Origin: CAZCVI01 sp964502145
Lineage (GTDB): Bacteria > Acidobacteriota > Aminicenantia > UBA2199
NCBI GenBank assembly: GCA_964502145.1
Contig: CAZCVI010000069.1
Location: forward strand, 1 to 40,027
Direction of reading: 5' to 3'
Length of the DNA: 40,027 nucleotides
In this document: piece by piece, positions 24,713 to 33,731 of the stretch
How the letters are laid out: each line of letters begins with the position of its first letter
Numbering within the stretch: position 1 is the first letter of the stretch
Notes under the pieces: model-generated
The model's input: only the letters and a program-made list of their open reading frames with translations
Databases searched by the model: none
Told to the model about the DNA's origin: nothing
Made by a program: the position numbers and the translations under genes

Positions 24713-27700
24713 TTAAAAAACTCTTTTTTTGCGACCGTATCCCGTCTCTCTAATCAGTTCCGCCGCCTTCTTTTCATTCTCTTCCGCTTCCTCTTCCAAG
24801 CCTTCCGCCAGACAAAGCTCTTTTTTTTCCAAATAATAGTCGCACAGATGGAGTTTCATGCCCCCCAATTCCGCGATGTCGCGGACTTCGTTCAGATCAT
24901 CATGGGCTTTGGCATACTCGTGGGTCAGACGGTAATATTGCGCACGGGCCAGAAGACCACGGGGTAAATCATCTTGTTGACCAGCTTCCCGCAGTCCCGC
25001 CACCGCCTCTTCCAGAAAGGGTTTGGCCTTGTCCAGAGAACACAATTTCATCCACCCCCGGCCCAAGGTAAGTGTATCTAATGCCATGTCTAAAATCCAA
25101 TTATTCCTTTTTGCAATTTCAAGCCCTTTCTCCGCCCGTGTGATCACCTCGTTGGCCTGCCCGGGGCACTGATTTTCCAGCAGGAGGTCGCAGAATTGAT
25201 ACCCTTGCAGCGAATAAAGGAAGGGAAACTGCGGTTGTCTTTGTTTTTGTTTGGCTTCGGCCTCCCGGAACCATTTTTCCGCTTCTGTTTTCGCGCCGGA
25301 CACATGGAGGGCATCGGCAAGGGCGGTTCGATCACTTTCCATTTGAAACGCATCCCCGCTACGGTCGGCATGGGCCACACTCTGCCGGGCCATCGCCACC
25401 GCCCCCGGGACATCACCCAGTGTCAGCAGCAGTTCGCTAAGGTTGGAAGCATCCCGTGCGGCTCCTTGCCACGCTTCTTGTTGAATGCTTAATTCCAATC
25501 CCGCTTTCATGGGCTGGATCGCTTCCTGCAGCCGCCCCATCGCACGAAGACCAAAGGCAGCCCAACCCAAAACCACTGCTTTGTATGCCTCCATCAGCCC
25601 TGCCACCGGTTGACTCCAGGGGTGAGCGAAAAAAAACGACAGCGCGGCTAAATCCGAACCAAACGCACCCAGTTTATTAACTAGATAACCTTCATTTCCT
25701 CTCCGAATCCTTTTCCAATACACTTCAACCAGCACTTCCTGGTGCAATCCCGCCTTGCAGCCGTGGGCAACAGCTGCAAAAAGGGGTTCCAGCTCCACCA
25801 ACGTATCCGGCAACTCTTTCTTGGGCAGGTTCTTAAAATAGTGGTACAGTCGCAGGTGTGCCTTTTGCCAGCCGTCGGGATTGGTCTCACACAATTTCGC
25901 CCCGAAATGTTCCCGCACCAACGGGTGGCAGTCCAACGTGCCTGTTTTGTGCCCCTCTTCTGCCCCTAATAAACGCGCTTCCCGCAAATGGCTTAAGGCA
26001 TACTGCCACTCCTCAGGGACGATACCCACCAAGCGGTCCGTCACTCCCGGAATCATGGGTTCTTTTAGTAATTCATCAATCACTTCCTGTGCTACCGGAC
26101 AATCAAAAAGACCCAGCAGGAACAGAATATCCCGCTCCACCGATTCACCGAACCACGTTTCATAGGCAGCTATCACACGTTTTGCATGAAACCCCTTTTG
26201 ACGCTCTTTTTCTAAACGGGGTATTTTATCCCGGCGGCGCACATCTCCTGCAAAGACTCTTTTTATATATAAACCCAACAGGGTCAACGCCAACGCATGA
26301 CCCTTGTACTCCGTCACCGCCTGCTGCAAATCCAACGGAGCACCCATCGTCACCCCCAGGCTCTTTAACAATTCCACCCCCGCCTCGGTGGACAGATGTT
26401 CCAAGAGAATCTCTTGGTGCCCGTAGTTCAGCCGCTGTTTTAAGTCGGTGATGGGTTCCCGTGTCGTGATGACACACAATCCGCCCTTGCCGCTTCCACC
26501 CATGGCCAATTCTTTTAAGAGTGCCGCCAGTCCCTGGTCTTTTAATTTGCCATCCAGGCCCTGCACTTCACCGGGCGGGTATTGCAGTGGTTCCAAGCCG
26601 TCTAAGATGAGCAAGAATTTGTGCTGCCGCAGCAGTCGCGCCAAGCGTCGGCCTTTGTCCACGGCTGAACCAGCTTGGGGATCTTGATCTCCGAACCATA
26701 ACAGCGTCTCTATAAAGAATTCATCCGCCGAGACCTGTTTGCCTTCCGTCGCGCCCTGACTGTAAAAAGACCAGCCAAAGATTTTTTCTGCGCCACGATA
26801 GTGATCCCTAGCCATTTGATTCAACCATTGGTTGACCAAAGCCGTTTTGCCCACGCCACCCCAGGCTACAATGGCAACAATACTTGTTTGATTATCCTGC
26901 CATGCGTTATCAAGCATTACTAACTCTTTTTCTCTACCAAACAATCGTTCACTAGTGATAGGTAATCGAGAAAGAGAAAGTTTATCTCCATCCAATAGAG
27001 ACATTGGAGTTATGATTGTAGAATTCTTCAATTCCTGATGAATTAGTTGTACCAAGTTGGCTAATTCGGTTTCAACGTTCGGCTTAGCTAACGAAGATAA
27101 AGGAATTCCGTCTTTTGGCCACAATTGTATGGTTGAGAGCCATCCCACGCTCGTCCAGGCACAAGGTCTTATAATCAATGGTATAATCGGAATGCCTTCC
27201 TTTCTCTGGCGCTCCAATATGGTTGGAATTTCTTCGTTCCTAATAAATTGAGATGTAAGGAAATCAACACTGATCATCATAACCACTATTTGAGCTTCAT
27301 TTATGGCTTTTTTAATTGCTGGAAACCAGTCCTCGCCGATTTTAATGTCTCGGTCATCCCATAGTAAACAATCCACAGAAGGCTCAAGGACTTTTAAATG
27401 ATCCATTAAACGGTCTTTCCACACAGTATCCCTGTGGCTGTATGAGATGAATATTTTCCTCTTACTCGTTCCTTTACTTCGATCTATAATTTTCCTAACA
27501 TCAATATTGTCCCAATCTCTCAATGGAAAAATTCGTACCGCAACAAACCCATCTTTCTGAATCACAATTGGTTCTGGCGAATTAAACTTTTTACATTCTT
27601 TTATTGAGGTAGGAATCCCACTCCCTTCTGATTCTAAAATGGAAATGGATGACAGGGCATTAGATAATGACTTGTTTCTACTCACTGGCTCGTAGACTAA

Positions 27701-28909
27701 TTCACTTAACCCAATGGGTTCATTTTCTTTGAGCTCTTTGGTAAACCATCTTCCAGGGCTTACGATCTCCATATAATTACCAAAAATTCTAACATGGGTC
27801 TGTCTCTCTTGTGCTTTGTAATCTCTGTGGCAAACAGCATTTGCAATGACCTCTCGGACAGTTGTCTGAGGAAACTTGAAAACTGTTGTAGTTTCAAATC
27901 CATCACCCAGAGGTTTCTCTTTTCTATCAGTATGGAGCGTTATGAATTCAAATGCCTCATCAAGCTGTCTTAACAGGTTCCCCCGGCATTCATGCTTTCT
28001 CCTGTCCTCATCTTTGGTATCCCCATGATATAGGACACAGTTTATTTTAGCAGATGGCACAATACTTATAGCATAATCTGTAAAGAGCAATAATCCAAGA
28101 ACTGACAGGCTATTATCTCGAATAAAGCCCTCAGATTTCAAGAACTCAAAATTATCCATATTTTTTGTTCTACTTTTTATTTCTTCTCTTAGCTTTGATC
28201 GGTAGTCATCCACAAGTTTGGGATCGTAATCCATTCTCCCAGCGAGCTCATCCATGAATAGTGTGTTATTTACAACAGTAGTAGAGGGCAAAACGGGATT
28301 AACATCTTTTTTGTCTGGTTTTTCTAGAATACAAATATTATCCTTCAGAATCTTTAGAGCCATTTCTTCAAGATTTTTTTGATCACTGTATAAAGTGGTA
28401 GTAATTGAAAATGATTTGTCCTCACCCCAATCCTGGGTCAGGATTTTTCTTTTTTTAAGCAAATCGCTCCAATCATCCGAAACCTTTTCGTCCATAAAGT
28501 CCAAACCTTGCGGAACCTGATCAGGGAAAAAAGCTAAAATTTTCTTTTGATTCCATTCACTGTTTTTAACTTGAATCAATTCTTCCCAAGTAACTTCCCC
28601 AACCCTGCTTCGAAAGACAAATATATGAATATTGGCCCGCTCAATAATTGGTGTGATTTTTGTATTTTGCCCTCCCACAGAAATATCCGCATCAATCTCC
28701 CAGTCAAAAAATTCAATTATCTTGAATTTTTTTGCAGTAGAATCTTCTCTGTGGTTGAATTTATTCATGTGATCCAGAAAGTCTTTGAGTTGCCCTTTCA
28801 AGGTGAATATGGCTTGTGCCTCTTGTTTTGCATCAGATGCATAGCCGACAAATATTAACAGTACATCTTTGGAATATTCTCGTACTTGTGCGTGTTCCAT
28901 CATACTCAT
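24713..28909 (-). CDS. Multidomain DUF4062/TIR-like - HATPase - TIR - STAND NTPase - TPR protein
   Basis: 1398 aa. (1) Residues about 12-190: an alpha/beta domain like DUF4062, with VLLIFVGYASD, IIEFFDWEIDADISVGGQ and ANIHIFVFRSRVGEVTWEE. (2) About 260-470: the HATPase_c_4 module found in Schlafen/AlbA_2 proteins, with the N-box VREVIANAVCHRDY, IVSPGRW and ESEGSGIPTSIKE; the AlbA_2 part itself is not seen. (3) About 485-610: a TIR domain, KRKIFISYSHRDTVWKDRL, LLWDDRDIKIGEDW and SQFIRNEEIPTI with the usual Glu. (4) About 655-1000: a STAND/NB-ARC NTPase, LFGREKEL then WGGVGKTALVNQW, LLILDGLEPL and ALTLLGLYIK. (5) TPRs from about 1100 to the end. This is the layout of an NLR-like immune sensor with two possible effector modules. 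The gene lies 270 bases downstream of the TIR-ABC gene on the same strand. The start is uncertain; the ribosome-binding site is weak. Confidence 0.85.
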   Translation of the reverse strand: MSMMEHAQVREYSKDVLLIFVGYASDAKQEAQAIFTLKGQLKDFLDHMNKFNHREDSTAKKFKIIEFFDWEIDADISVGGQNTKITPIIERANIHIFVFRSRVGEVTWEELIQVKNSEWNQKKILAFFPDQVPQGLDFMDEKVSDDWSDLLKKRKILTQDWGEDKSFSITTTLYSDQKNLEEMALKILKDNICILEKPDKKDVNPVLPSTTVVNNTLFMDELAGRMDYDPKLVDDYRSKLREEIKSRTKNMDNFEFLKSEGFIRDNSLSVLGLLLFTDYAISIVPSAKINCVLYHGDTKDEDRRKHECRGNLLRQLDEAFEFITLHTDRKEKPLGDGFETTTVFKFPQTTVREVIANAVCHRDYKAQERQTHVRIFGNYMEIVSPGRWFTKELKENEPIGLSELVYEPVSRNKSLSNALSSISILESEGSGIPTSIKECKKFNSPEPIVIQKDGFVAVRIFPLRDWDNIDVRKIIDRSKGTSKRKIFISYSHRDTVWKDRLMDHLKVLEPSVDCLLWDDRDIKIGEDWFPAIKKAINEAQIVVMMISVDFLTSQFIRNEEIPTILERQRKEGIPIIPLIIRPCAWTSVGWLSTIQLWPKDGIPLSSLAKPNVETELANLVQLIHQELKNSTIITPMSLLDGDKLSLSRLPITSERLFGREKELVMLDNAWQDNQTSIVAIVAWGGVGKTALVNQWLNQMARDHYRGAEKIFGWSFYSQGATEGKQVSADEFFIETLLWFGDQDPQAGSAVDKGRRLARLLRQHKFLLILDGLEPLQYPPGEVQGLDGKLKDQGLAALLKELAMGGSGKGGLCVITTREPITDLKQRLNYGHQEILLEHLSTEAGVELLKSLGVTMGAPLDLQQAVTEYKGHALALTLLGLYIKRVFAGDVRRRDKIPRLEKERQKGFHAKRVIAAYETWFGESVERDILFLLGLFDCPVAQEVIDELLKEPMIPGVTDRLVGIVPEEWQYALSHLREARLLGAEEGHKTGTLDCHPLVREHFGAKLCETNPDGWQKAHLRLYHYFKNLPKKELPDTLVELEPLFAAVAHGCKAGLHQEVLVEVYWKRIRRGNEGYLVNKLGAFGSDLAALSFFFAHPWSQPVAGLMEAYKAVVLGWAAFGLRAMGRLQEAIQPMKAGLELSIQQEAWQGAARDASNLSELLLTLGDVPGAVAMARQSVAHADRSGDAFQMESDRTALADALHVSGAKTEAEKWFREAEAKQKQRQPQFPFLYSLQGYQFCDLLLENQCPGQANEVITRAEKGLEIAKRNNWILDMALDTLTLGRGWMKLCSLDKAKPFLEEAVAGLREAGQQDDLPRGLLARAQYYRLTHEYAKAHDDLNEVRDIAELGGMKLHLCDYYLEKKELCLAEGLEEEAEENEKKAAELIRETGYGRKKRVF

Positions 28910-29179
28910 TTTTTATCCCGCATCAACACCACCGATTCCCTCTTTTTTTTGCCCGAATTATTTCTCATGGGTTGTTCCCTATGCCGTCCGTTCAGATTAA
29001 CACCTTTTCCTCCATTCCTTGGGAATAAAATTGTGGTCTGGGAACGTACCACGGTCGGTTCGTATGCACCATGCAAGCAGGACCGTCCCCGTTTCCATGA
29101 AAATGACATATGGAGAAGGTTGCCAGTCACCATTAAATTGAAATCCTAAGAAAAGAAAGGTGGCGAGTAACAAGAATAC

Positions 29180-30922
29180 TCATACCCCGACCCCATGTTG
29201 TTTGGTAAAAGAAATCCACCTTGGCCAGAAAGTATCACAATCGCCTAAAACACGAACAAGTCGCTTATGTACCATAGCAATCTCTTCATTTGCCGGATTC
29301 TTTTCCATTTGAAGGTTTTTTGCATGCTGGATTGCCTCTTCAGCTTCCACTGATCGGGCATGCTTCAAACCGAAAGTTTCAGAGGTAAACCAATTGTCCA
29401 CCCGCCCATGAAAGGAAAACATCTGCTCTGTGAGTACAACGGCATCATGGCTAATATTCATCAAGTGAAATAATTTATCGTTTTCTTCATCAAACAAAGG
29501 TTCAAGCGATGCCAGAACCAATGGGGAATGAGTGGTAATTAAAAACTGGATATTCAACTCCTTATCCAAATGGTTACTGATTTTAAGAAGAGAAGGTAGG
29601 ATGACTCGTTGCCATTGAGGATGCAAATGACTTTCCACTTCGTCAATCAGAACCACCATATTTTTATAAGGGTCTTTTCGTGTTTCTGCGCACGCTTTTT
29701 TATGTTCTTTCCAACTCCAGACGATCATATAGGCAAAGGACAAAATCCGTTGCACACTGGCGGCAGTATGGATAAAAGGGACGGTTCCGTAAGGATATTG
29801 AATCGAGGGAAACTCACGGCTATCCCCGGAGATACTGGCAGGTTGTCCTGGAATTAATGGCTCTTGTGAATCCCGTGATAATTCTTTTAGAATTTCTGCA
29901 AATACAGCAAAGGGTGAATCTGGGTCTCTTTGCCAGTTTACTAAGTCAGCTACAAGCCCATTACAAAGATGCCGGATTGTTTTTCCAGGGATTTCCTCTT
30001 TTATTCCTTCGGTTACTTTTTCCCTGTCGAACACCAGTGGGCTAGAATGTTTCTTGGCTCCTATGGGTGGAGGTATTTTAGCGGTTACAGGATCCCATAG
30101 GGCAAAGGAACCATCACTCCCTGAATATACAACCAACGCGCTGGAATAAGGTCCAAGTTCACTTTCGGGCCACTGCTGTTTTTCCCAATTAAAGAAACTT
30201 TTTTCTATATTACCTTTATTCCCTGATTTGGAAATGAGTTGGAATCTGATAAGAGCTTCATCTGATTTGGCATCCTTTCGCGGATAGAGTAAATGTTTTG
30301 ACCAAATCCCGGATAAGACCCACCAAGCACTTTCCAACAAAAGTGTTTTACCCATGGCATTATCCCCGGTGATAATATTTAAGCGACTACCGGGTTCACA
30401 TTGCAGTTGTTTTATCGGGCCCACGGCATTCAGTTCTAGAAAGGATAAAATTCCTTCAGTGACCGCTGTTTTGATTTTTAGTGCATCGGAAATATGCTCG
30501 GCTAAAGTAGCCAGGTTATTTTCTCGATCTAATTCATTTAGGTCGGGAAGTAACTTCCCGTCTTCTGGAAGTGTGGGGATTGCTTTTAACCATCTAAGCT
30601 CCTCGCCTTGCCATTCACTCAGGAGTAGAATAAAAAGAGGAAATCCACCCTCTTGTTTCTTTTTCAAACGATGGAGAACCTTTTCCGACTGGATAAGCCC
30701 GGAATTAAGCAAGTGTCTCGAAAGTAATAAAACAATGACACCTGCTAGATCAAGAGAGGCTTCAAATTGGGTATACCATTGGGAAGTAGTGGTACTGGAT
30801 TCACTCCAGAAGTCCATCTTGAAATCGTGACCTGACTTTACCACTACTTCGATATGTTTTTCTACATGCTCTTTCCATATATTATCTTTTTGGCTGTAAA
30901 GAATCAAAACATCCCGGTTCAT
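29180..30922 (-). CDS. TIR-domain ABC-type (AAA_21/OLD-like) ATPase
   Basis: 580 aa. N-terminal TIR domain (about 1-115): VLILYSQKDNIWKEHV, DFWSESSTTTSQW, GVIVLLLSRHLLNSGLIQSE with Glu80 in the usual acidic position. The C-terminal SMC/ABC ATPase (about 160-545) has Walker A GDNAMGKTLLLES (186-198), a signature-like ASVQRILSFAYMIVWSW, Walker B VVLIDEVESHLHPQWQR and the switch His in ITTHSPLVLAS. This resembles the ATPase part of Septu PtuA, OLD and RloC proteins. Inference: an antiphage sensor whose ATPase controls TIR NAD cleavage. No Toprim or HNH partner is next to it. The start is the ATG at 30922, because AAGGAG lies eight bases before it; the GTG six bases upstream is less suited. Strong promoter upstream. 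Confidence 0.88.
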   Translation of the reverse strand: MNRDVLILYSQKDNIWKEHVEKHIEVVVKSGHDFKMDFWSESSTTTSQWYTQFEASLDLAGVIVLLLSRHLLNSGLIQSEKVLHRLKKKQEGGFPLFILLLSEWQGEELRWLKAIPTLPEDGKLLPDLNELDRENNLATLAEHISDALKIKTAVTEGILSFLELNAVGPIKQLQCEPGSRLNIITGDNAMGKTLLLESAWWVLSGIWSKHLLYPRKDAKSDEALIRFQLISKSGNKGNIEKSFFNWEKQQWPESELGPYSSALVVYSGSDGSFALWDPVTAKIPPPIGAKKHSSPLVFDREKVTEGIKEEIPGKTIRHLCNGLVADLVNWQRDPDSPFAVFAEILKELSRDSQEPLIPGQPASISGDSREFPSIQYPYGTVPFIHTAASVQRILSFAYMIVWSWKEHKKACAETRKDPYKNMVVLIDEVESHLHPQWQRVILPSLLKISNHLDKELNIQFLITTHSPLVLASLEPLFDEENDKLFHLMNISHDAVVLTEQMFSFHGRVDNWFTSETFGLKHARSVEAEEAIQHAKNLQMEKNPANEEIAMVHKRLVRVLGDCDTFWPRWISFTKQHGVGV

Positions 30923-31020
30923 TGTCACGTCTCCTTAAAGCAAACTCTGGCCCCAGTATTAATATGACCCATACTGCTTGCTTCCACAACGGGTAAAGAA
31001 ATCTTTTTTAACATACCTGT

Positions 31021-31049
31021 ATTTTAGAAGAAAAACCAAAGTATGTCAA
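31021..31049 (-). promoter_or_regulatory. Promoter for the TIR-ABC operon
   Basis: On the minus strand TTGACA (31044-31049), a 17-bp spacer, then TAAAAT (31021-31026), a near-perfect sigma-70 promoter 99 bases upstream of the TIR-ABC start. No other promoter of this quality was seen before the 1398-aa gene, which supports one operon. Confidence 0.75.
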
Positions 31050-31202
31050 GACATTGTTGTCCTTTCCTTGCACACCTTTACTGGATAAAAAAGGAGCTGA
31101 CCCGCAACGTAACCGAAGTATTTCTTCTTTACCCTGCGAACAGGAACGCCCGCATTCCAGAAATTACATTAAACTCCATCTTCCCAATCACAAAACTGTC
31201 GA

Positions 31203-32066
31203 TTATTTGGGAGGTGTGGTCGTTGTCGTGGCAGGAGCCTCTGTGTCCGGTTTCTCTGTCGCGGTGTTTGATTCCATGGCTGGTTCTTGGGGAAGGTAAT
31301 AATAAAGCAAAAGACTGATGCGACGGTTGGATGGACTGAAAGGATTTTTTGAAATAAGTTTTGTATCGGCCAAACCAGATACACGGATGAGACTTCCAGG
31401 AAGCAAACCCAATCTTTCCAATTCTTTTCGTGCAGAAGAAGCACGTTCAGTGGAGAGTTCCCAATTGGTTTTACCATTGGCTGAGTATTGGCTCGCATCG
31501 GTATGCCCTTCGATGGCAATTTTAACTCCTTCAAGCTTGATTTTTTCCCAGATAACCGCCAGAATCTTTTTCCCTACGCCTGAAAGTTCAGCGCTTCCAG
31601 GTGGAAACATGGGAGTACCTTCTTTATCTACCAGTTGAATCATGATGGCCCCATCTTCGGTGCTATCTAATTTAATCTGATCAGCCACCTCGTTCAGTTT
31701 GAGCTGCACCTCGTTTTCCCAATCTAACATGATCTGATTGGCGACAGCGGGATTTTCATCGAAGATGAGTTTGATCGGTAATGCGCCTTGGGATTTTTGC
31801 GCGAATTCCAGTTTGATTTTTTTTATTTTGTTTTCGATTTTCTTTTTGATAGCCGATTCACCCTGGGTGATATCATATTCTTTGAAGTATTCAGCAATAC
31901 CGACTTTATCTTCCACTTTTTTAGCAGTGACCAGCCACATCAAGAGGAAAAAGGCCATCATGGCGGTAACAAAATCCGCATAAGCCACCTTCCAGCTTCC
32001 GCCATGGTGACCGCCGTGGCTGCGTCTTTTCTTGACCTTCTTTATAATTACGTTTTGCTTTTCCAT
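31203..32066 (-). CDS. motB: Flagellar stator / OmpA-family protein MotB
   Basis: 287 aa. A basic, His/Gly-rich N-terminus precedes one transmembrane segment carrying the proton-binding Asp31 in WKVAYADFVTAMMAFFLLMW, the MotB hallmark. The periplasmic OmpA-like peptidoglycan-binding domain has IAIEGHTDASQ, NWELSTERASSARKELE and NRRISLLL. The C-terminal tail is Thr/Pro/Glu-rich and low complexity. It forms an ion channel with MotA. The start overlaps the motA stop by 19 bases, so it is coupled. No flagellar structural genes are in the window, so the pair could power another rotary or envelope system. Confidence 0.92.
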   Translation of the reverse strand: MEKQNVIIKKVKKRRSHGGHHGGSWKVAYADFVTAMMAFFLLMWLVTAKKVEDKVGIAEYFKEYDITQGESAIKKKIENKIKKIKLEFAQKSQGALPIKLIFDENPAVANQIMLDWENEVQLKLNEVADQIKLDSTEDGAIMIQLVDKEGTPMFPPGSAELSGVGKKILAVIWEKIKLEGVKIAIEGHTDASQYSANGKTNWELSTERASSARKELERLGLLPGSLIRVSGLADTKLISKNPFSPSNRRISLLLYYYLPQEPAMESNTATEKPDTEAPATTTTTPPK

Positions 32067-32905
32067 TTTTTGATTTCGCTTTCGATTTCATCGTAGCTGG
32101 GCCGGCTTTGCGTTGGAATGGCACGCCGTGCCGCTTCTACGGCAAGATTTGGATGAGTACCCATGGAATAGGCAACCAGTGCCATCTTTATCGCATTAAA
32201 GAATATTTCTTCATCGTGAACCTGATGCTCAAGATAGGTCGCCAAGGGACCAACGAACCCATAACAAAGTAACACGCCCAAGAATGTACCCACCAGTGCA
32301 GCGGCTACGGTATGCCCCAGCACTTCGGGTGCAGCATCAATCTTGGCCATGGCCAGTGTAACCCCAAGAACGGCGGCGACAATACCCAGTCCAGGGAGCG
32401 CGTCGGCGATCTTGGTAATGATTGAGGATGGATACAAGGCTTCATCGTGTTGGGTTTCCATATCGATTTCCATGAGGTTCTCCATTTGGTCCGGTGAACC
32501 TCCCGAAATCAAAATCCGCAAGTTGTCCGTGATACACAGGCGAATCTTTGGTTGGGAATTGATCAATGGGAATTTCTTAAAAATCTCGCTTTTCTCCGGT
32601 TCGTCGATATGATGTTCCAACGAAATCAAGCCGTCTTTCTGGGATTTTGCAAAAAGGGCATGCAACAACAAGAGCAAATCAGTATAATTCTTTCTATTAC
32701 CAAGTGAGGGCTTAAAAATTCCGGAGATGCTTTTGATGATATGGAGAAAGTTTTTCCCAACGGAAATGATTAATGCAAAAAAAGCTGAACCACCGATAAT
32801 AACAAATTCAGCAGGTTGAAACATGATGCTGAGGTTCCCGTGTTCCATCTTATAACCCACGATAACCGAAATAATAACCCCGATCATACCAATAATAACG
32901 ATCAT
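32048..32905 (-). CDS. motA: Stator protein MotA
   Basis: 285-aa proton-channel family protein with four membrane segments. TM1 is IVIIGMIGVIISVIVGY and TM2 EFVIIGGSAFFALIIS. A long cytoplasmic loop follows, containing the charged LLLLLHALFAKSQKDG torque-helix region. TM3-TM4 carry the family motif ALPGLGIVAAVLGVTLAM and VGTFLGVLLCYGFVGPLA. GAGGAGG-like sequence precedes the ATG. It overlaps motB. A consensus promoter lies about 100 bases upstream. Confidence 0.94.
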   Translation of the reverse strand: MIVIIGMIGVIISVIVGYKMEHGNLSIMFQPAEFVIIGGSAFFALIISVGKNFLHIIKSISGIFKPSLGNRKNYTDLLLLLHALFAKSQKDGLISLEHHIDEPEKSEIFKKFPLINSQPKIRLCITDNLRILISGGSPDQMENLMEIDMETQHDEALYPSSIITKIADALPGLGIVAAVLGVTLAMAKIDAAPEVLGHTVAAALVGTFLGVLLCYGFVGPLATYLEHQVHDEEIFFNAIKMALVAYSMGTHPNLAVEAARRAIPTQSRPSYDEIESEIKKWKSKT

Positions 32906-33008
32906 CTTGTATGCCTCCTCAAGTGGAAGTTATTTCCAACGGGTAATCCATTTGGACAAAAATATCATGTATCATGAACATCCCATGATTATTTCCCGAC
33001 AGATGCAC

Positions 33009-33037
33009 ATTATACTCATCTAAAAAATAAAAGTCAA
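33009..33037 (-). promoter_or_regulatory. Promoter for motAB
   Basis: On the minus strand TTGACT (33032-33037), a 17-bp spacer, then a perfect TATAAT (33009-33014), about 100 bases upstream of motA. It lies inside a spurious 67-aa reading frame, which argues against that frame being a gene. Confidence 0.8.
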
Positions 33038-33150
33038 TGGTCAAAAAAAGGTTGGCATTTGGGGTGTGTTTCTCCATTTGCCGGTTTGAAAAAGATGTTG
33101 TAGACATCAGGCCGCAGTCCAAAAAATTCCGAGACCCGAGTTTCCGGGCT

Positions 33151-33324
33151 CTATATCTGCACTTTAAAAGGGTATTCCCCCACTTTTTCCCATAAGTATA
33201 GAAGATTGTTCAACTCGTTGGACAAATCAGCACGAGGGCTGATTAAAATCCAGTGGTCAATGGGCACCATATGATGGTTTTCTTTTGCTGCCTGTAATTT
33301 GTCAGCGATATCTTTCAGGAGCCG
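33151..33324 (-). pseudogene. C-terminal remnant of an unidentified protein
   Basis: An open stretch of 57 codons that reads like real protein: LLKDIADKLQAAKENHHMVP, then HWILISPRADLSNELNNLL, then YLWEKVGEYPFKVQI and a stop. It has no start. The same frame continues upstream through two in-frame stops (33325-33327 and one about 60 bases further). The HWIL-SPRADLSNE pattern recalls a segment I associate with NTPase/restriction-like proteins next to TIR or STAND genes, but I cannot name the family. Probably the tail of a lost accessory gene. Confidence 0.45.
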
Positions 33325-33731
33325 TTACGAAACAACCCGCTCATTTTCGATGTGGTTTACAAGAATTAGCCATGAGGCAGCCGTCTAGCCCACGGCATCA
33401 TGGGCAGTAAAAGAATGGCATAAGTTGATTCTGATCTTCGCCAGCCACGCTATTCATGAATCAGCCTGACCCAAACCCTCATTTTTGGCCCTTTTTGCTC
33501 ATCAGAGAGCCACAAATCACCAGCGATCACACTATGTGGCGAAAAACTTGCCGTCATAGGTCAATGATGACCTAAAAATAGTCTCGTATCATTAAAAATG
33601 GTGAGCAATGACCAAAATGAGCTAATTTTTCTGAAAATAAGCCAATTTCCCAGATAAAACGCCATCCATTGACCAAAAACCGTCATCAGAGTCCCAAAAA
33701 CTCCTCGCATGACCTCAAACTGTCAATGGTG

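Noticed and set aside
25858..26451. 197-codon plus ORF inside the 1398-aa gene
   Set aside because: Pro/Ser/Arg-rich shadow frame opposite the STAND and TPR coding region.
28906..29133. 75-codon minus-strand ORF whose stop overlaps the ATG of the 1398-aa gene (ATGA)
   Set aside because: The overlap is attractive, but the translation is Arg/Lys/Asn-rich with no domain or hydrophobic core, and there is no ribosome-binding site. Left as leader sequence of the TIR operon; conservation would change this.
32919..33122. 67-codon ORF upstream of motA
   Set aside because: It contains the TTGACT-17-TATAAT promoter of motAB and shows no motif.
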